This document shows positions 32,723 to 41,837 of a stretch of 57,229 nucleotides of DNA, one piece after another (positions within the stretch are counted from its first letter, which is position 1; the number at the start of each line of letters is the position of its first letter). Source of the stretch: a virus; the IMG/VR virus record IMGVR_UViG_3300017783_000023, positions 1-57,229 of that record; one strand, 5' to 3'. The translations under genes and the position numbers were made by a program. Below the pieces are notes generated by a model. That model saw only the letters and a list, made by a program, of their open reading frames with translations. It ran no database searches and had not been told where the DNA came from.

Positions 32723-32912
32723 TCCATACCATTTCGGAGGACTTGAAAGGTGTCCCCCTAACATACTGAGATTAATTAGTGAGTTAGAGGGATCCTATCA
32801 ACTTTGTAAGTATATGGGTTTTGAAGAGGATATGAAAATCCTTGATGAAATGAAAAAACCCTACTATAAACTCTATTTTAAGACTAAAAAAGAGTACGAT
32901 AATCCTTCTTAG
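32703..32912 (+). CDS. Small hypothetical protein ending inside a tRNA gene
   Basis: A 69-residue protein from ATG 32703, overlapping the previous gene by 20 nt; an earlier in-frame ATG at 32652 would overlap much more. FGGLERCPPNILRLISELEG and KYMGFEEDMKILDEMKKPYYKL (in part) look helical. The stop TAG (32910-32912) lies within the first ten bases of the tRNA-Asn gene. Confidence 0.5.
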   Translation: MKKSQTNPYHFGGLERCPPNILRLISELEGSYQLCKYMGFEEDMKILDEMKKPYYKLYFKTKKEYDNPS

Positions 32913-32974
32913 CTCAGCGGTAGAGCGAGCGACTGTTAATCGCTTGGTCCCTGGTTCGAATCCAGGAGAGGGAG
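32903..32974 (+). tRNA. tRNA-Asn (anticodon GTT)
   Basis: A 72-nt cloverleaf. The acceptor TCCTTCT pairs with AGAGGGA (one G-T pair). The D arm is GCTC...GAGC, the anticodon stem GCGA/TCGC encloses CTGTTAA, and the T arm is CCTGG-TTCGAAT-CCAGG. The discriminator is G and CCA is not encoded. A phage tRNA probably supplements the host for Asn AAC/AAT codons. Its 5' end overlaps the stop of the gene before it. Confidence 0.9.
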
Positions 32975-32991
32975 TTGGTCACTAAATTATT

Positions 32992-33132
32992 ATGCCAAAA
33001 AAACAACTAATCAGCAAATCAGGCGACACATGGGAATGGGAGGAGACTCCTGAAACTGTGAAAGCACTCAAAGACCTGCATATCTCCGCTTTAAGAGTAA
33101 ATGAGACCAAGAGTAAAAAGACAAGAGGTTGA
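32992..33132 (+). CDS. Small basic hypothetical protein
   Basis: A 46-residue ORF after the tRNA (MPKKQLISKSGDTWEWEETP, ending SKKTRG), with Lys-rich ends. It overlaps the next gene by 32 nt. Plausible but not recognised. Confidence 0.4.
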   Translation: MPKKQLISKSGDTWEWEETPETVKALKDLHISALRVNETKSKKTRG

Positions 33133-33586
33133 TGTCTCAGGTATTACTTGGGAAGACATCTTAAAAAAATTAGCATATGATGTCCAGACAGGAACATTTA
33201 CTCAAATTTCTCATCACATTGAGTCTGATGATGTACTGAATGAAAATGATGAGATAGTATTGACCAAAAATGCCCCTCCCACTATCATATGTGAAGGGCA
33301 TAAGTCACCTTTTGTTTTCAATAAAATTATCACAGCAATGAAAAAACTGGGTATGAGCGAGTATCATACTTACATTTCATTTTGTGAGGACGCTCCTACC
33401 TTTGGGAGGCATAACGATGACTCTGATGTAATGATTGTCCCAGTAATTGGGACAGTAAGTTATGATGTTGAGGGGTTGGGATTAGGGAATGTGGATTTAT
33501 ATCCAGGGGACCTATTATACATACCTAAGTATTGCTACCATGCCCCTAGAGTGTATGGACCAAGAGCAACTCTCAGTTTTTCATGA
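33101..33586 (+). CDS. JmjC/cupin-like 2-oxoglutarate oxygenase
   Basis: A 161-residue compact protein with a double-stranded beta-helix iron site: H104-N-D106 (GRHNDDSD) and H147 (IPKYCYHAPR), followed by R155 as a possible 2OG ligand. LYPGDLLYIP is the typical strand before the distal His of JmjC hydroxylases. It is short for a JmjC protein. Substrate unknown; such enzymes often hydroxylate proteins. It lies apart from the larger oxygenase cluster at 49482-53976. Confidence 0.6.
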   Translation: MRPRVKRQEVDVSGITWEDILKKLAYDVQTGTFTQISHHIESDDVLNENDEIVLTKNAPPTIICEGHKSPFVFNKIITAMKKLGMSEYHTYISFCEDAPTFGRHNDDSDVMIVPVIGTVSYDVEGLGLGNVDLYPGDLLYIPKYCYHAPRVYGPRATLSFS

Positions 33587-33595
33587 GAATTTAGT

Positions 33596-33925
33596 ATGCA
33601 TGACACCATATATTGTAGTTACGATCTTGGATCTGGGTTTTGGAATAAAACACTCAGCACTGAAGACTTACAAAAATTGTGTCTAACATACTGGTTAGAT
33701 CCTGCAGGTAAGTTTTGGGAAATTGACTACACTGATACCCAAGACTTTTGTAGAGATGATCCTAGAGGATACGTTAAGAATGGGTTGCATGGTAAGGTGA
33801 GACCGTGTATACTAACAAAGGTAATTGAAGTATCACCTTTAAAGTGGGATGTGAAATATGCTCCTTTCCCACGTCTATCGCTTCAAATATCGAATGGTTA
33901 CCTAACAAGCATTGACACATTATGA
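33596..33925 (+). CDS. Hypothetical protein
   Basis: A 109-residue soluble protein, rich in aromatic residues and Asp (YCSYDLGSGFWNKTL, WEIDYTDTQDFCRDDPRGY). Its stop overlaps the following ATG. No family recognised. Confidence 0.5.
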   Translation: MHDTIYCSYDLGSGFWNKTLSTEDLQKLCLTYWLDPAGKFWEIDYTDTQDFCRDDPRGYVKNGLHGKVRPCILTKVIEVSPLKWDVKYAPFPRLSLQISNGYLTSIDTL

Positions 33926-34587
33926 AACTCAAACTACTCGCAGCAATCGTTGCTGCTGCATCATTAGTATTGCCTGTTAAAGCAGATCCAATTGGACCAG
34001 AAGATTGGTTTACTCCCCATGCTATGGGATGTATGCTCCTGGGTGAATGCACTGATGATGTAGAACCTATCTGGGGTGTTGATTACCTGGCACAGGAATA
34101 TCCTGAATCCGACTGGAATGTAATTGCAGAGGAGTTTCAACGTATTTTGAATGCTCTGACTATGGTTGATGTGCAAGTCTATCTTGCTGATGAAAAGTAT
34201 TTTGAAGTAGGACAACGTGGTGTCTATCACACTGTAAGTAATAACTTCTATCTCAACCGAGCATACATGCATCGTCCTGGTGTGTTGATGAGTGTTATGC
34301 GTCATGAAGGATGGCACGCTGCTCAGGATTGCATGGCAGGCACACTCAATAATAGTATGATTGCTATCATCAAACCCGAAGAAGAAGTGCCAATGATGTG
34401 GCGTGAAATGGTGGAGCGCACCTATCCTAAGTCAGCATGGCCCTGGGAGAAGGAAGCAACCTGGGCAGGTAAGACAGAAGGAATGACCATGAGAGCACTA
34501 GAAGCGTGTGAGCGTGGTCGTATGTGGGAGGTTTATCCCCCAACCCCCATGACTAATGAATGGTTGGTTGAAAATGGTTATAAATAA
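33922..34587 (+). CDS. Secreted HExxH-motif putative metalloprotease
   Basis: A 221-residue protein with a signal peptide (KLKLLAAIVAAASLVLPVKA, cut before DPIGPE). HEGWH is at residues 128-132 (VMRHEGWHAAQDC), preceded by a beta strand with NNFYLNRAY. HExxH is the zinc site of many metallopeptidases; a third ligand may be E or H further on, for example in WEKEATWAG. The mature protein has Cys pairs suited to the periplasm. Its target could be host envelope proteins or peptidoglycan cross-links; no substrate can be read. Confidence 0.55.
   Translation: MKLKLLAAIVAAASLVLPVKADPIGPEDWFTPHAMGCMLLGECTDDVEPIWGVDYLAQEYPESDWNVIAEEFQRILNALTMVDVQVYLADEKYFEVGQRGVYHTVSNNFYLNRAYMHRPGVLMSVMRHEGWHAAQDCMAGTLNNSMIAIIKPEEEVPMMWREMVERTYPKSAWPWEKEATWAGKTEGMTMRALEACERGRMWEVYPPTPMTNEWLVENGYK
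34579..34586 (+). promoter_or_regulatory. T4-type late promoter TATAAATA
   Basis: An exact TATAAATA overlaps the stop of the metalloprotease-like gene, 28 nt before the GTG start of the first fibre gene. It begins the late tail fibre block. Confidence 0.75.
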
Positions 34588-34614
34588 AACTGTAGCAAAT
34601 CGTGTTGAGATTTC

Positions 34615-35949
34615 GTGGCAACTAAACGTATATCCCAATTAGATACGATTGCAGACGCACTCGTTACTGGCGAGGCAATTCTGCCCATCGTTATCTCTGA
34701 CCCTCTAATTCCTAACAGGAAGGCGAAGGTAAATCAATTATTTCGTGGAGTAACGGCAGGATCGGCGGCAGCGCCTGGTCTTGCCTTTGACTTGGATCGT
34801 GATACTGGTATCTACCAGTCTGCGATTAACGAAATTGGGATGACATTTGGTAGTGCTTCTCTTTATAATACGAGAAGATTAAATACTGACGGATCATCAA
34901 CTCTTGTTATTCGTGCTATTGATACAGCATCTGCAACATCTAGTATTGAGATGACACCCCAAGGTAGTGGATACTTCACTATCAATGGTCCTATCATTCA
35001 AACTGATGCACAATTCTTCTTGCAGGGGGATCAAAATCCCGCAAAGAGGGTGCAATTTAACGTTGATACGATTTCTACACAGTCTGGCACACGTAGGTTT
35101 GATTTGCCTAATGTAGGCACAAACACAAGTACAACAGTACTTGCTAACGATACATTCCAGACTATTACAAATAAAACGATCATCATTAAGGACGCAGAAT
35201 TACAGATCACAGGATCTACTGCTACTGATAAGATCGCTAAGTTTGAGTGTGACGCCTGGGAATCACCAGGTCAGCATACTTATAAGTTGCCTGATTTTGG
35301 CGCTGCTGTGACTCAATCCACATTGCTGGATGACATCACAGATCAGAATGTGTTTAACAAGAATATGGTTAACCCCACATTCTCTAACACACCATCTACT
35401 GATGAGCAAAATGATCCTACTCGTTATGTAATCTTTGATTCGGCATTGCTTACCAATAATCGCACGGTAACATTCCCCGACTTAAATATTAAAGTTGTTG
35501 GTGAAGCATCAACCCAAACTCTTACTAACAAAGTTTATAAGGGTGCAGTTTTTGCTGACATTGGAGATGAAACTAGAAAGATTCAACTGGATCTATCTAA
35601 CATTGCAGATAACCAAACCTATGCGTTTGAGTTTCCCAATGATGATGTAGCAGCACCATTGAATACTTCAGGGACTAATACCCTCGTATCAGAGAGAAAG
35701 ACTCAGACTCTCTATAATAAAACTCTAGAATTGGCAAAGATAAATAATCCTAACGATGCGAATGGCATCATTAGTATTGATGCTACTAACCTAACAGGTA
35801 GTCGCACTATCCAATTCCCCGACGCTGACGCTACATTGCTGTCTACTAATAACATTAGTAACGTTGCAATTAGTTTCGGTGGCGCACTCGCCGCTCCTGT
35901 ATTGGGCGGATCAATTAGACTACAATCATTTTTCCAAGCAGGTTGGTAA
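34615..35949 (+). CDS. Putative tail fibre / virion structural protein
   Basis: A 444-residue protein starting at GTG 34615 (ATKRISQLDTIADALVTGE). It has PGLAFDLDRDTGIYQS and repeated TLTNK-type turns (TITNKTIIIKDAELQ, TLTNKVYKGAVFAD, TLYNKTLELAKIN), a repeat style common in phage fibre shafts. It has no signal or membrane segment. It begins a run of large late structural genes. Role: fibre or baseplate-attached structural protein; exact position unknown. Confidence 0.65.
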   Translation: MATKRISQLDTIADALVTGEAILPIVISDPLIPNRKAKVNQLFRGVTAGSAAAPGLAFDLDRDTGIYQSAINEIGMTFGSASLYNTRRLNTDGSSTLVIRAIDTASATSSIEMTPQGSGYFTINGPIIQTDAQFFLQGDQNPAKRVQFNVDTISTQSGTRRFDLPNVGTNTSTTVLANDTFQTITNKTIIIKDAELQITGSTATDKIAKFECDAWESPGQHTYKLPDFGAAVTQSTLLDDITDQNVFNKNMVNPTFSNTPSTDEQNDPTRYVIFDSALLTNNRTVTFPDLNIKVVGEASTQTLTNKVYKGAVFADIGDETRKIQLDLSNIADNQTYAFEFPNDDVAAPLNTSGTNTLVSERKTQTLYNKTLELAKINNPNDANGIISIDATNLTGSRTIQFPDADATLLSTNNISNVAISFGGALAAPVLGGSIRLQSFFQAGW

Positions 35950-35956
35950 TTAACAA

Positions 35957-38191
35957 ATGACAGCAGGAAGACTCGCAGCAAAGAAACCAGGAGCAACCAC
36001 GAATGCGGTGCTCTATAGATGTCCTACTACTGTAACTGGCAGCACAGTTGTTAATGTGTGCAACCAGTCTGGCAGTGGTGCGACATATCGTATGGCACTC
36101 CGTGATTATGATCAGGTGCTCCATTTAAATGGACCTGAATCAGAAAACGGTGGACTAGCATCTTCGTATGACTTTACGAAAGGAAATCCAATTTCAGCAT
36201 ATAGGGTGAAGTTGAATCCTGGTTTCCAATATTCGGATGCAATCCCTGGTACAAACTTCACCACAACTAATGGTGCTAAAGGTACGATCCTAGACATCTA
36301 TAAAGATAGTAGTGATCTCACCTATTACACTAAAGTTATTGATATTTCTTCCACAGCACTTACTGCAGACAGTCTTGCTGGTGTATTTACCGCTGGTGAA
36401 ACTGTTACAGGTGGTGGATCTGGATATACTGCAACTTTCCGTGGGATGGAGGGAAATACTGGCGCATTCCTTGAGTTTGGGTCATATGCTACTGGTGTAA
36501 CTACCATGGCATTCTCTCGCACTACAGGTCTTGCTGATGGGATGTATGTTACTTTAGGTACTACTGATGAAGTAGGTGCTGAAGTTGTATCCATTGATGC
36601 ATCTGGTATTGATGATGCTCTTGCTCAGGTAACTGTTTCACGTAGTGCATTAGGCACAACTGCTCGCGTAGTTCCTGCTGGTTTGGCAGCAAATGCCTGG
36701 TCTGCCTCTGCAACTGTAACCACTATTAACGAAGGTGCAGTATACATTGGCGGTGATGTAACACTAACTGTTACTGACTCTACTGGATTTGTTTCTGGTG
36801 GTGTCGTGCTGATCGACAATGAGTTAGCATCTATTGAGCAAGTTAATGGTAATGACCTAACCCTTACTCGTGGTGTATATGGTACTGCTGATGTTGATCA
36901 CAATGATGGCGTCAATGTCACATTGTTAGTTGATAACGGTGTATATCTAGTCAACTACTTCCAGGAAGGAGAGACTATCACTGGCACAAACTCTAACGCA
37001 TCTGCTGGAATGGGTTTTGATGCTGCTACCAGCGCACTTATCCAATCAAAATTTGTCACTACTACCACAAACGCTGGTGCTGATCATGTTTACAATGCTA
37101 ACTTTACGCTAGACATTGATAGGACTTTCATCTTTGACTTGTCGGATGCTACTTGTAGTAACTATCCTCTAAAGTTCTCTGCTGATTCTCCAGAAGGCAC
37201 CAACGGATCACCTCCAGGCACTGAGTATACTCAAGGAGTTAGTAAAGTGGGCACAGCAGGTACTGCTGGTGCATATACTTCTATTCTAATTGATGATAAC
37301 ACTGCAATTAACATGTTTGCTTATGCAGACGGACTAGATGGCAGTAGCAATCCTGGCACTACACAAAACGTTGGTTTTGGAATCAATGTCTCTACCGACC
37401 CAGTATATACTGATATTTACATCTATGATGTTACTGGTGAGGCATTAGTGGCAGCAGATTCTTTCACAATCAACAATGTTACTCAGACTGTAGAACCTTC
37501 GGGTGTTTATCCTGGTCCATATGGTTATGTGATGGATTGGGATCCTGCAAAAGCACACCTTAAAGTTGCTTTGGGTGAAGGATCTGCAGTATTTGCAGAT
37601 AACACTGAGTTTTACGATACGCCAACACTTAATAATGGCACTCGTATCATGTCTAAGGCAGTTACTGGTAAGATCTTGTCACTTACTGCTATCGGTGCTG
37701 CTGATGCTGGTCGTGTTGCAGGCACATATACAAACCTAACTGCTGATGCTACTGGTGCTTCAGGTGATATTGCTACAGCAAAATTCACTGTAGTTGTTGA
37801 TGGATCAGGTGCTGCAACTGTTACTATTGTTGATGGTGGTGAAGACTTCGCTGCTGCTGAAACTGTACAGATCAATGATGGTCAGTTGGGTAATGGTGGC
37901 GGTGCTGCATTGACATTTGATGTTAATACTATCTCTACTGCAGAAACTACCAGTCAAACTGGATTGTATTCTGCTGAAGATTACATGTATTATGATGCTG
38001 CTGTTGCAGCAAATACCACTGCTAAAGTAACTGGTGTTGTAGTTGGACCAGGACAAAACGTCCTTGTGTATTCATCTGCTGCAGACTTGAGTTATGTTGT
38101 TGATGGTTTTGAATCTCCATCTGAAGATTACACTGTAGTCCAGATGACTAAGATTACTACTGACGACGGCGGCGGCGGTGTTGCTCCGTAA
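35957..38191 (+). CDS. Putative virion structural protein, beta-rich
   Basis: A 744-residue protein rich in Thr, Gly, Ala and Asp with many short beta segments, for example VVNVCNQSGSGATYRMALRD near the start and repeated SGxGTAT-like stretches near the end (DGSGAATVTIVDGGEDFAAA). It is likely a fibre or decoration component. It starts 7 nt after the previous stop. No catalytic motif seen. Confidence 0.6.
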   Translation: MTAGRLAAKKPGATTNAVLYRCPTTVTGSTVVNVCNQSGSGATYRMALRDYDQVLHLNGPESENGGLASSYDFTKGNPISAYRVKLNPGFQYSDAIPGTNFTTTNGAKGTILDIYKDSSDLTYYTKVIDISSTALTADSLAGVFTAGETVTGGGSGYTATFRGMEGNTGAFLEFGSYATGVTTMAFSRTTGLADGMYVTLGTTDEVGAEVVSIDASGIDDALAQVTVSRSALGTTARVVPAGLAANAWSASATVTTINEGAVYIGGDVTLTVTDSTGFVSGGVVLIDNELASIEQVNGNDLTLTRGVYGTADVDHNDGVNVTLLVDNGVYLVNYFQEGETITGTNSNASAGMGFDAATSALIQSKFVTTTTNAGADHVYNANFTLDIDRTFIFDLSDATCSNYPLKFSADSPEGTNGSPPGTEYTQGVSKVGTAGTAGAYTSILIDDNTAINMFAYADGLDGSSNPGTTQNVGFGINVSTDPVYTDIYIYDVTGEALVAADSFTINNVTQTVEPSGVYPGPYGYVMDWDPAKAHLKVALGEGSAVFADNTEFYDTPTLNNGTRIMSKAVTGKILSLTAIGAADAGRVAGTYTNLTADATGASGDIATAKFTVVVDGSGAATVTIVDGGEDFAAAETVQINDGQLGNGGGAALTFDVNTISTAETTSQTGLYSAEDYMYYDAAVAANTTAKVTGVVVGPGQNVLVYSSAADLSYVVDGFESPSEDYTVVQMTKITTDDGGGGVAP

Positions 38192-38199
38192 ATATTGAT

Positions 38200-38207
38200 C
38201 ATAAATA
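38200..38207 (+). promoter_or_regulatory. Late promoter variant CATAAATA
   Basis: CATAAATA lies 24 nt upstream of the 38232 ATG in the short intergenic gap, with a ribosome site (aagaagga, 38212-38219) between. Confidence 0.6.
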
Positions 38208-38231
38208 CTCAAGAAGAAGGATTCCTGAAGA

Positions 38232-41200
38232 ATGGCACTTACTCGTCTTAAGAATATCATCACATCTAGGACTGGACGTATTATATACGTCAACCCTGAT
38301 GATTTTGATGCATCGGACGCATACGATAATAGAGGTAACTCCGCACTGCGTCCCTTTAAGTCGTTGCAACGTGCATTCCTTGAAGTGTCAAGATTTTCGT
38401 ATCGCGTTGGTCTAAGTAATGACGAATTCGATGCATTCTCGATCTATCTGTATCCTTCTGAGTATGTAATCGATAATCGTCCAGGTCTTGCTGACTATAA
38501 TCAGATTCAACCATTTAATGAAAACACTAATTTTGATCTGACATCTGCCAGTAATGAACTTTATAAATTTAATTCAACTCGTGGCGGTGTTATCTGTCCT
38601 CGTGGTGTCTCTGTTGTTGGTTCGGACCTACGTCGAACCAAGATCATTCCGAAATATGTCCCTTATCCCACAGTACAGGGTAGTCTCGGTATTACTGCTG
38701 CTAACGAACCTGGTCCTGCTGCTATTTTTAGGTTAACAGGTGGTTGTTACTTCTGGCAGATGTCATTCTTTGATGGTGACAATACTGGGGTATACTATCG
38801 CGATGATTTGTCCCAAATTGCCCCTAATTTCTCTCATCACAAACTAACTTGTTTTGAGTATGCTAATGGTGCAGATCTAGAGTTATATTACCAGAAAATC
38901 TCTAAAGGTTACGCAGTTATTCCTGATACTTCAGGTTTGCCTGCACAAGACCAGTTGCAAGCAAGGGTTGAGGAAAATAGGATCGTTGGTCCTATCTCTG
39001 ATGAATTTGCTGTATCCCAGATCATTAGAAATGGACAAACTGCCACAGCATTTACGGTTGATGAACTTGGTAACCCGAAGAATCATGGATTCTCCGTGGG
39101 TGTCGCTGTTAATATTTCTGGCGTTACAGGTCCTACTGACCAAGATGCTCTCCTCTACAATGGATCATTCCTGGTAACATCTGCACAAGGTAACCAGTTT
39201 ACTTATCAGATGTCATCTGAACCGTCAGGTAATGCATTAGGTAGTAATGTCCTGGTTAAAGTTGAGATCGATACTGTTGACTCTGCATCACCATATTGTT
39301 TCAACCTCTCACTGAGATCAGTTTGGGGCATCAATGGAATGCACGCTGATGGTAGTGAAGCAACTGGATTTAAGTCGATGGTTGTGGCTCAATTCACTGG
39401 AATTAGCCTTCAAAAAGATGATAGAGCGTTTGTATTGTATAACCCCAACACGGGAGCATATGAAGCACAAGCAGCAGGGTCTGGCGCACACATTAACGGA
39501 CTATGTAAATACCGTAAAGGGTGGCGTCACGTCCATATTCATGCATCAAACGATGCATTCATTCAGGTTGTGTCTGTTTTCGCTGTGGGATTTGGTGACC
39601 ATTTCTTTAGTGATAGTGGCGGTGACCTTTCCATTACTAACTCTAACTCTAACTTCGGAAACACATCCTTACGATCTAAAGGTTTTAAAGCGGCATCTTT
39701 TACAAAGGATAAAGCAGGGCAGATAACACACGTTATCCCTCCTAAGTCCTTGAGTGATGTTGATGAGATTTCAATCAACTGGGTTACAATTGATATTACC
39801 AAGACTAAATCAGTTGCTGATCCTACCAAACTATTCATATATGGTTACACCACTGAGACTGGAAGACCACCAAGTAAGGTCCAAGGTTATACAATTGGTG
39901 CAAGAAGAGACGATGTAAACACACCTGATCGTTTATATGTCCTCCTAGTTGCATCTGGAGCAGAAGAACCCACACCACATTTCGCTGACATCAATCCTTC
40001 TGGTAAGGAGGTAACTGGCACTCGTGGTGGTGATGATGAATCCCCACTGAAGTGGGATAGTGGTAATGGACAGTGGTATATTCAGGTTGATAGTAGTGCT
40101 AACACAATCTATACAACTTTACAAGCAAATAGCGTATACAGTAACCTAGGATTCACACCTACGACATATATCCGTCGTGTGCCTGATGCACGTAACCTGG
40201 TTGACAGAGTATATCGTTACCGTTATGTGCTGGACAAAGATGCATTCCCAGTGCCTAGAGAACCTATCACTGGTTTCGTATTACAACCTAGATCTAGTGA
40301 GACAAACTCCCCTGCATATAGTAAGTCATACTATGTGTATTCAACGGAAACCTATCAGACATTTGAAAGAGGTGTTACCGATGGTATCTACTATCTGACA
40401 CTGTTGAATGCGTCAGTATCACCATCTACCTCTAACTTCAACGACTTCTTCTTCTCACAGCAGACAGTTGACCTCTATCCTGCATTCGATAGAGATAACC
40501 CTGTTGCTGATCCTGCTGCATCAGTATCTGTTGCAGATAATGAGATCTTGGGACTTGTTACTACTACCGATGGTGCTTCTCCTGTTGCTAATGAGGATAC
40601 AGAGAGATCTATTACGAAAGAGACATCCCAATTCTTCTTGCTGGAGAGTGAGAATAACCTAGGTTATAACACTACATCCAACGTGCTGAATGGTATTTCT
40701 GTTACTGCACGCCTCGGTGAAGCAGAAGATCGTAAGATCCCACTGAAACTTAACGCTGACAATAGTGTCCAACCTATTCTTTGTGAGTTGAGAAGATACT
40801 CTATTCTTAGAGCATCTGGTCACACGTTTGAGTATCTTGGTTTTGGTCCTGGTAACTATTCAACTGCATTCCCATCTACACAGGTGGAAGTGCTCAGTCC
40901 TGCCATGGTTAGACTATCACAGTCACTGAAAGAAGCAGCAGGTGTTGCATACTATTCAGGTGTTAACTCTGATGGTGAACTGTTTGTTGGTAACCAGGTT
41001 ATTAACCCAGTTACAGGTCAGATCACTAACGAGGATATTGCACAACTTAACGTGTTGGGTGAGGAAGGTACAACTATTGAGACATTCTCTGAGTTGGTGC
41101 TGACTGATAAACTAACTGTTATTGGTGGTGCATCTAACCAATTGGAATCAGTATTCTCTGGTCCAGTGACTTTCCAGAAGAAGTTAACATCGCAGGATAC

Positions 41201-41804
41201 AGTCCAGACGGTTAACTTCACACTATCTAATGAAGATGGCACCGTGTTGAGAAACATGTTGATGGCAGAAGAGGATTCTTCAGGTAACCCTGAAGTTGAC
41301 GCTACATTGGCATATAATAGTGGTGATATCTGCTATAACATTGATTGGGTGCCTGGTGTTGCTATTGGTTGGATTTATGACGCAGGCACTTGGTATAAAT
41401 TTGGTCTGAGTGATACTACTCCTATTACATCTAACAGATTTAGTGGTGTAACACATTATGGTATTGGCATCGCTCCTGATGCTGCAAATAGAATGAGAAT
41501 CTCTGGTAACGTCGAAGTTACTGGTGATATTGATGTTACTGGTAAGTATGGTTGCGCTGATAAATACTCTTTAGCAACTGGTATTAATAACGGTAACAAT
41601 GGTGTGATGTATACTGGTAATGCATCAACTACATCATTTGCTATCTCTCCAGGTCACACTGCATATTCATTATTGGTATTCTTGAATGGTGTTTGTCAAC
41701 GTCCAGGTGTAGACTATACAGTTACTGCTAACGCTGTAGACTTCTCCATCGGCACTGTCCCTCAGACAGGAGACAACATTCAGATTCGTGAATTGGTTAT
41801 CTAA
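38232..41804 (+). CDS. Large tail fibre-like protein
   Basis: A 1190-residue protein. The N-terminus (GRIIYVNPDDFDASDAYDN, then RPFKSLQRAFLEVSRF) resembles the start of parallel beta-helix fibre or depolymerase proteins of cyanophages. VICPRGVSVVGSDLRRTKII and later Asn/Ser-rich turns fit a beta-helix. The C-terminal 120 residues (NGVCQRPGVDYTV, DFSIGTVPQTGDNIQIREL) form a typical fibre receptor-tip domain. It is probably a long tail fibre or tailspike. Confidence 0.65.
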   Translation: MALTRLKNIITSRTGRIIYVNPDDFDASDAYDNRGNSALRPFKSLQRAFLEVSRFSYRVGLSNDEFDAFSIYLYPSEYVIDNRPGLADYNQIQPFNENTNFDLTSASNELYKFNSTRGGVICPRGVSVVGSDLRRTKIIPKYVPYPTVQGSLGITAANEPGPAAIFRLTGGCYFWQMSFFDGDNTGVYYRDDLSQIAPNFSHHKLTCFEYANGADLELYYQKISKGYAVIPDTSGLPAQDQLQARVEENRIVGPISDEFAVSQIIRNGQTATAFTVDELGNPKNHGFSVGVAVNISGVTGPTDQDALLYNGSFLVTSAQGNQFTYQMSSEPSGNALGSNVLVKVEIDTVDSASPYCFNLSLRSVWGINGMHADGSEATGFKSMVVAQFTGISLQKDDRAFVLYNPNTGAYEAQAAGSGAHINGLCKYRKGWRHVHIHASNDAFIQVVSVFAVGFGDHFFSDSGGDLSITNSNSNFGNTSLRSKGFKAASFTKDKAGQITHVIPPKSLSDVDEISINWVTIDITKTKSVADPTKLFIYGYTTETGRPPSKVQGYTIGARRDDVNTPDRLYVLLVASGAEEPTPHFADINPSGKEVTGTRGGDDESPLKWDSGNGQWYIQVDSSANTIYTTLQANSVYSNLGFTPTTYIRRVPDARNLVDRVYRYRYVLDKDAFPVPREPITGFVLQPRSSETNSPAYSKSYYVYSTETYQTFERGVTDGIYYLTLLNASVSPSTSNFNDFFFSQQTVDLYPAFDRDNPVADPAASVSVADNEILGLVTTTDGASPVANEDTERSITKETSQFFLLESENNLGYNTTSNVLNGISVTARLGEAEDRKIPLKLNADNSVQPILCELRRYSILRASGHTFEYLGFGPGNYSTAFPSTQVEVLSPAMVRLSQSLKEAAGVAYYSGVNSDGELFVGNQVINPVTGQITNEDIAQLNVLGEEGTTIETFSELVLTDKLTVIGGASNQLESVFSGPVTFQKKLTSQDTVQTVNFTLSNEDGTVLRNMLMAEEDSSGNPEVDATLAYNSGDICYNIDWVPGVAIGWIYDAGTWYKFGLSDTTPITSNRFSGVTHYGIGIAPDAANRMRISGNVEVTGDIDVTGKYGCADKYSLATGINNGNNGVMYTGNASTTSFAISPGHTAYSLLVFLNGVCQRPGVDYTVTANAVDFSIGTVPQTGDNIQIRELVI

Positions 41805-41807
41805 AAA

Positions 41808-41815
41808 AATAAATA
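41808..41815 (+). promoter_or_regulatory. Late promoter variant AATAAATA
   Basis: AATAAATA lies 22 nt upstream of the 41838 ATG in the intergenic gap and fits NATAAATA. Confidence 0.5.
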
Positions 41816-41837
41816 GTTACACTAATCGGGGTCTAGA

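Noticed and set aside
41566-41573. GATAAATA inside the large fibre gene
   Set aside because: It lies 265 nt from the next gene, within coding sequence, and a closer AATAAATA exists at 41808.
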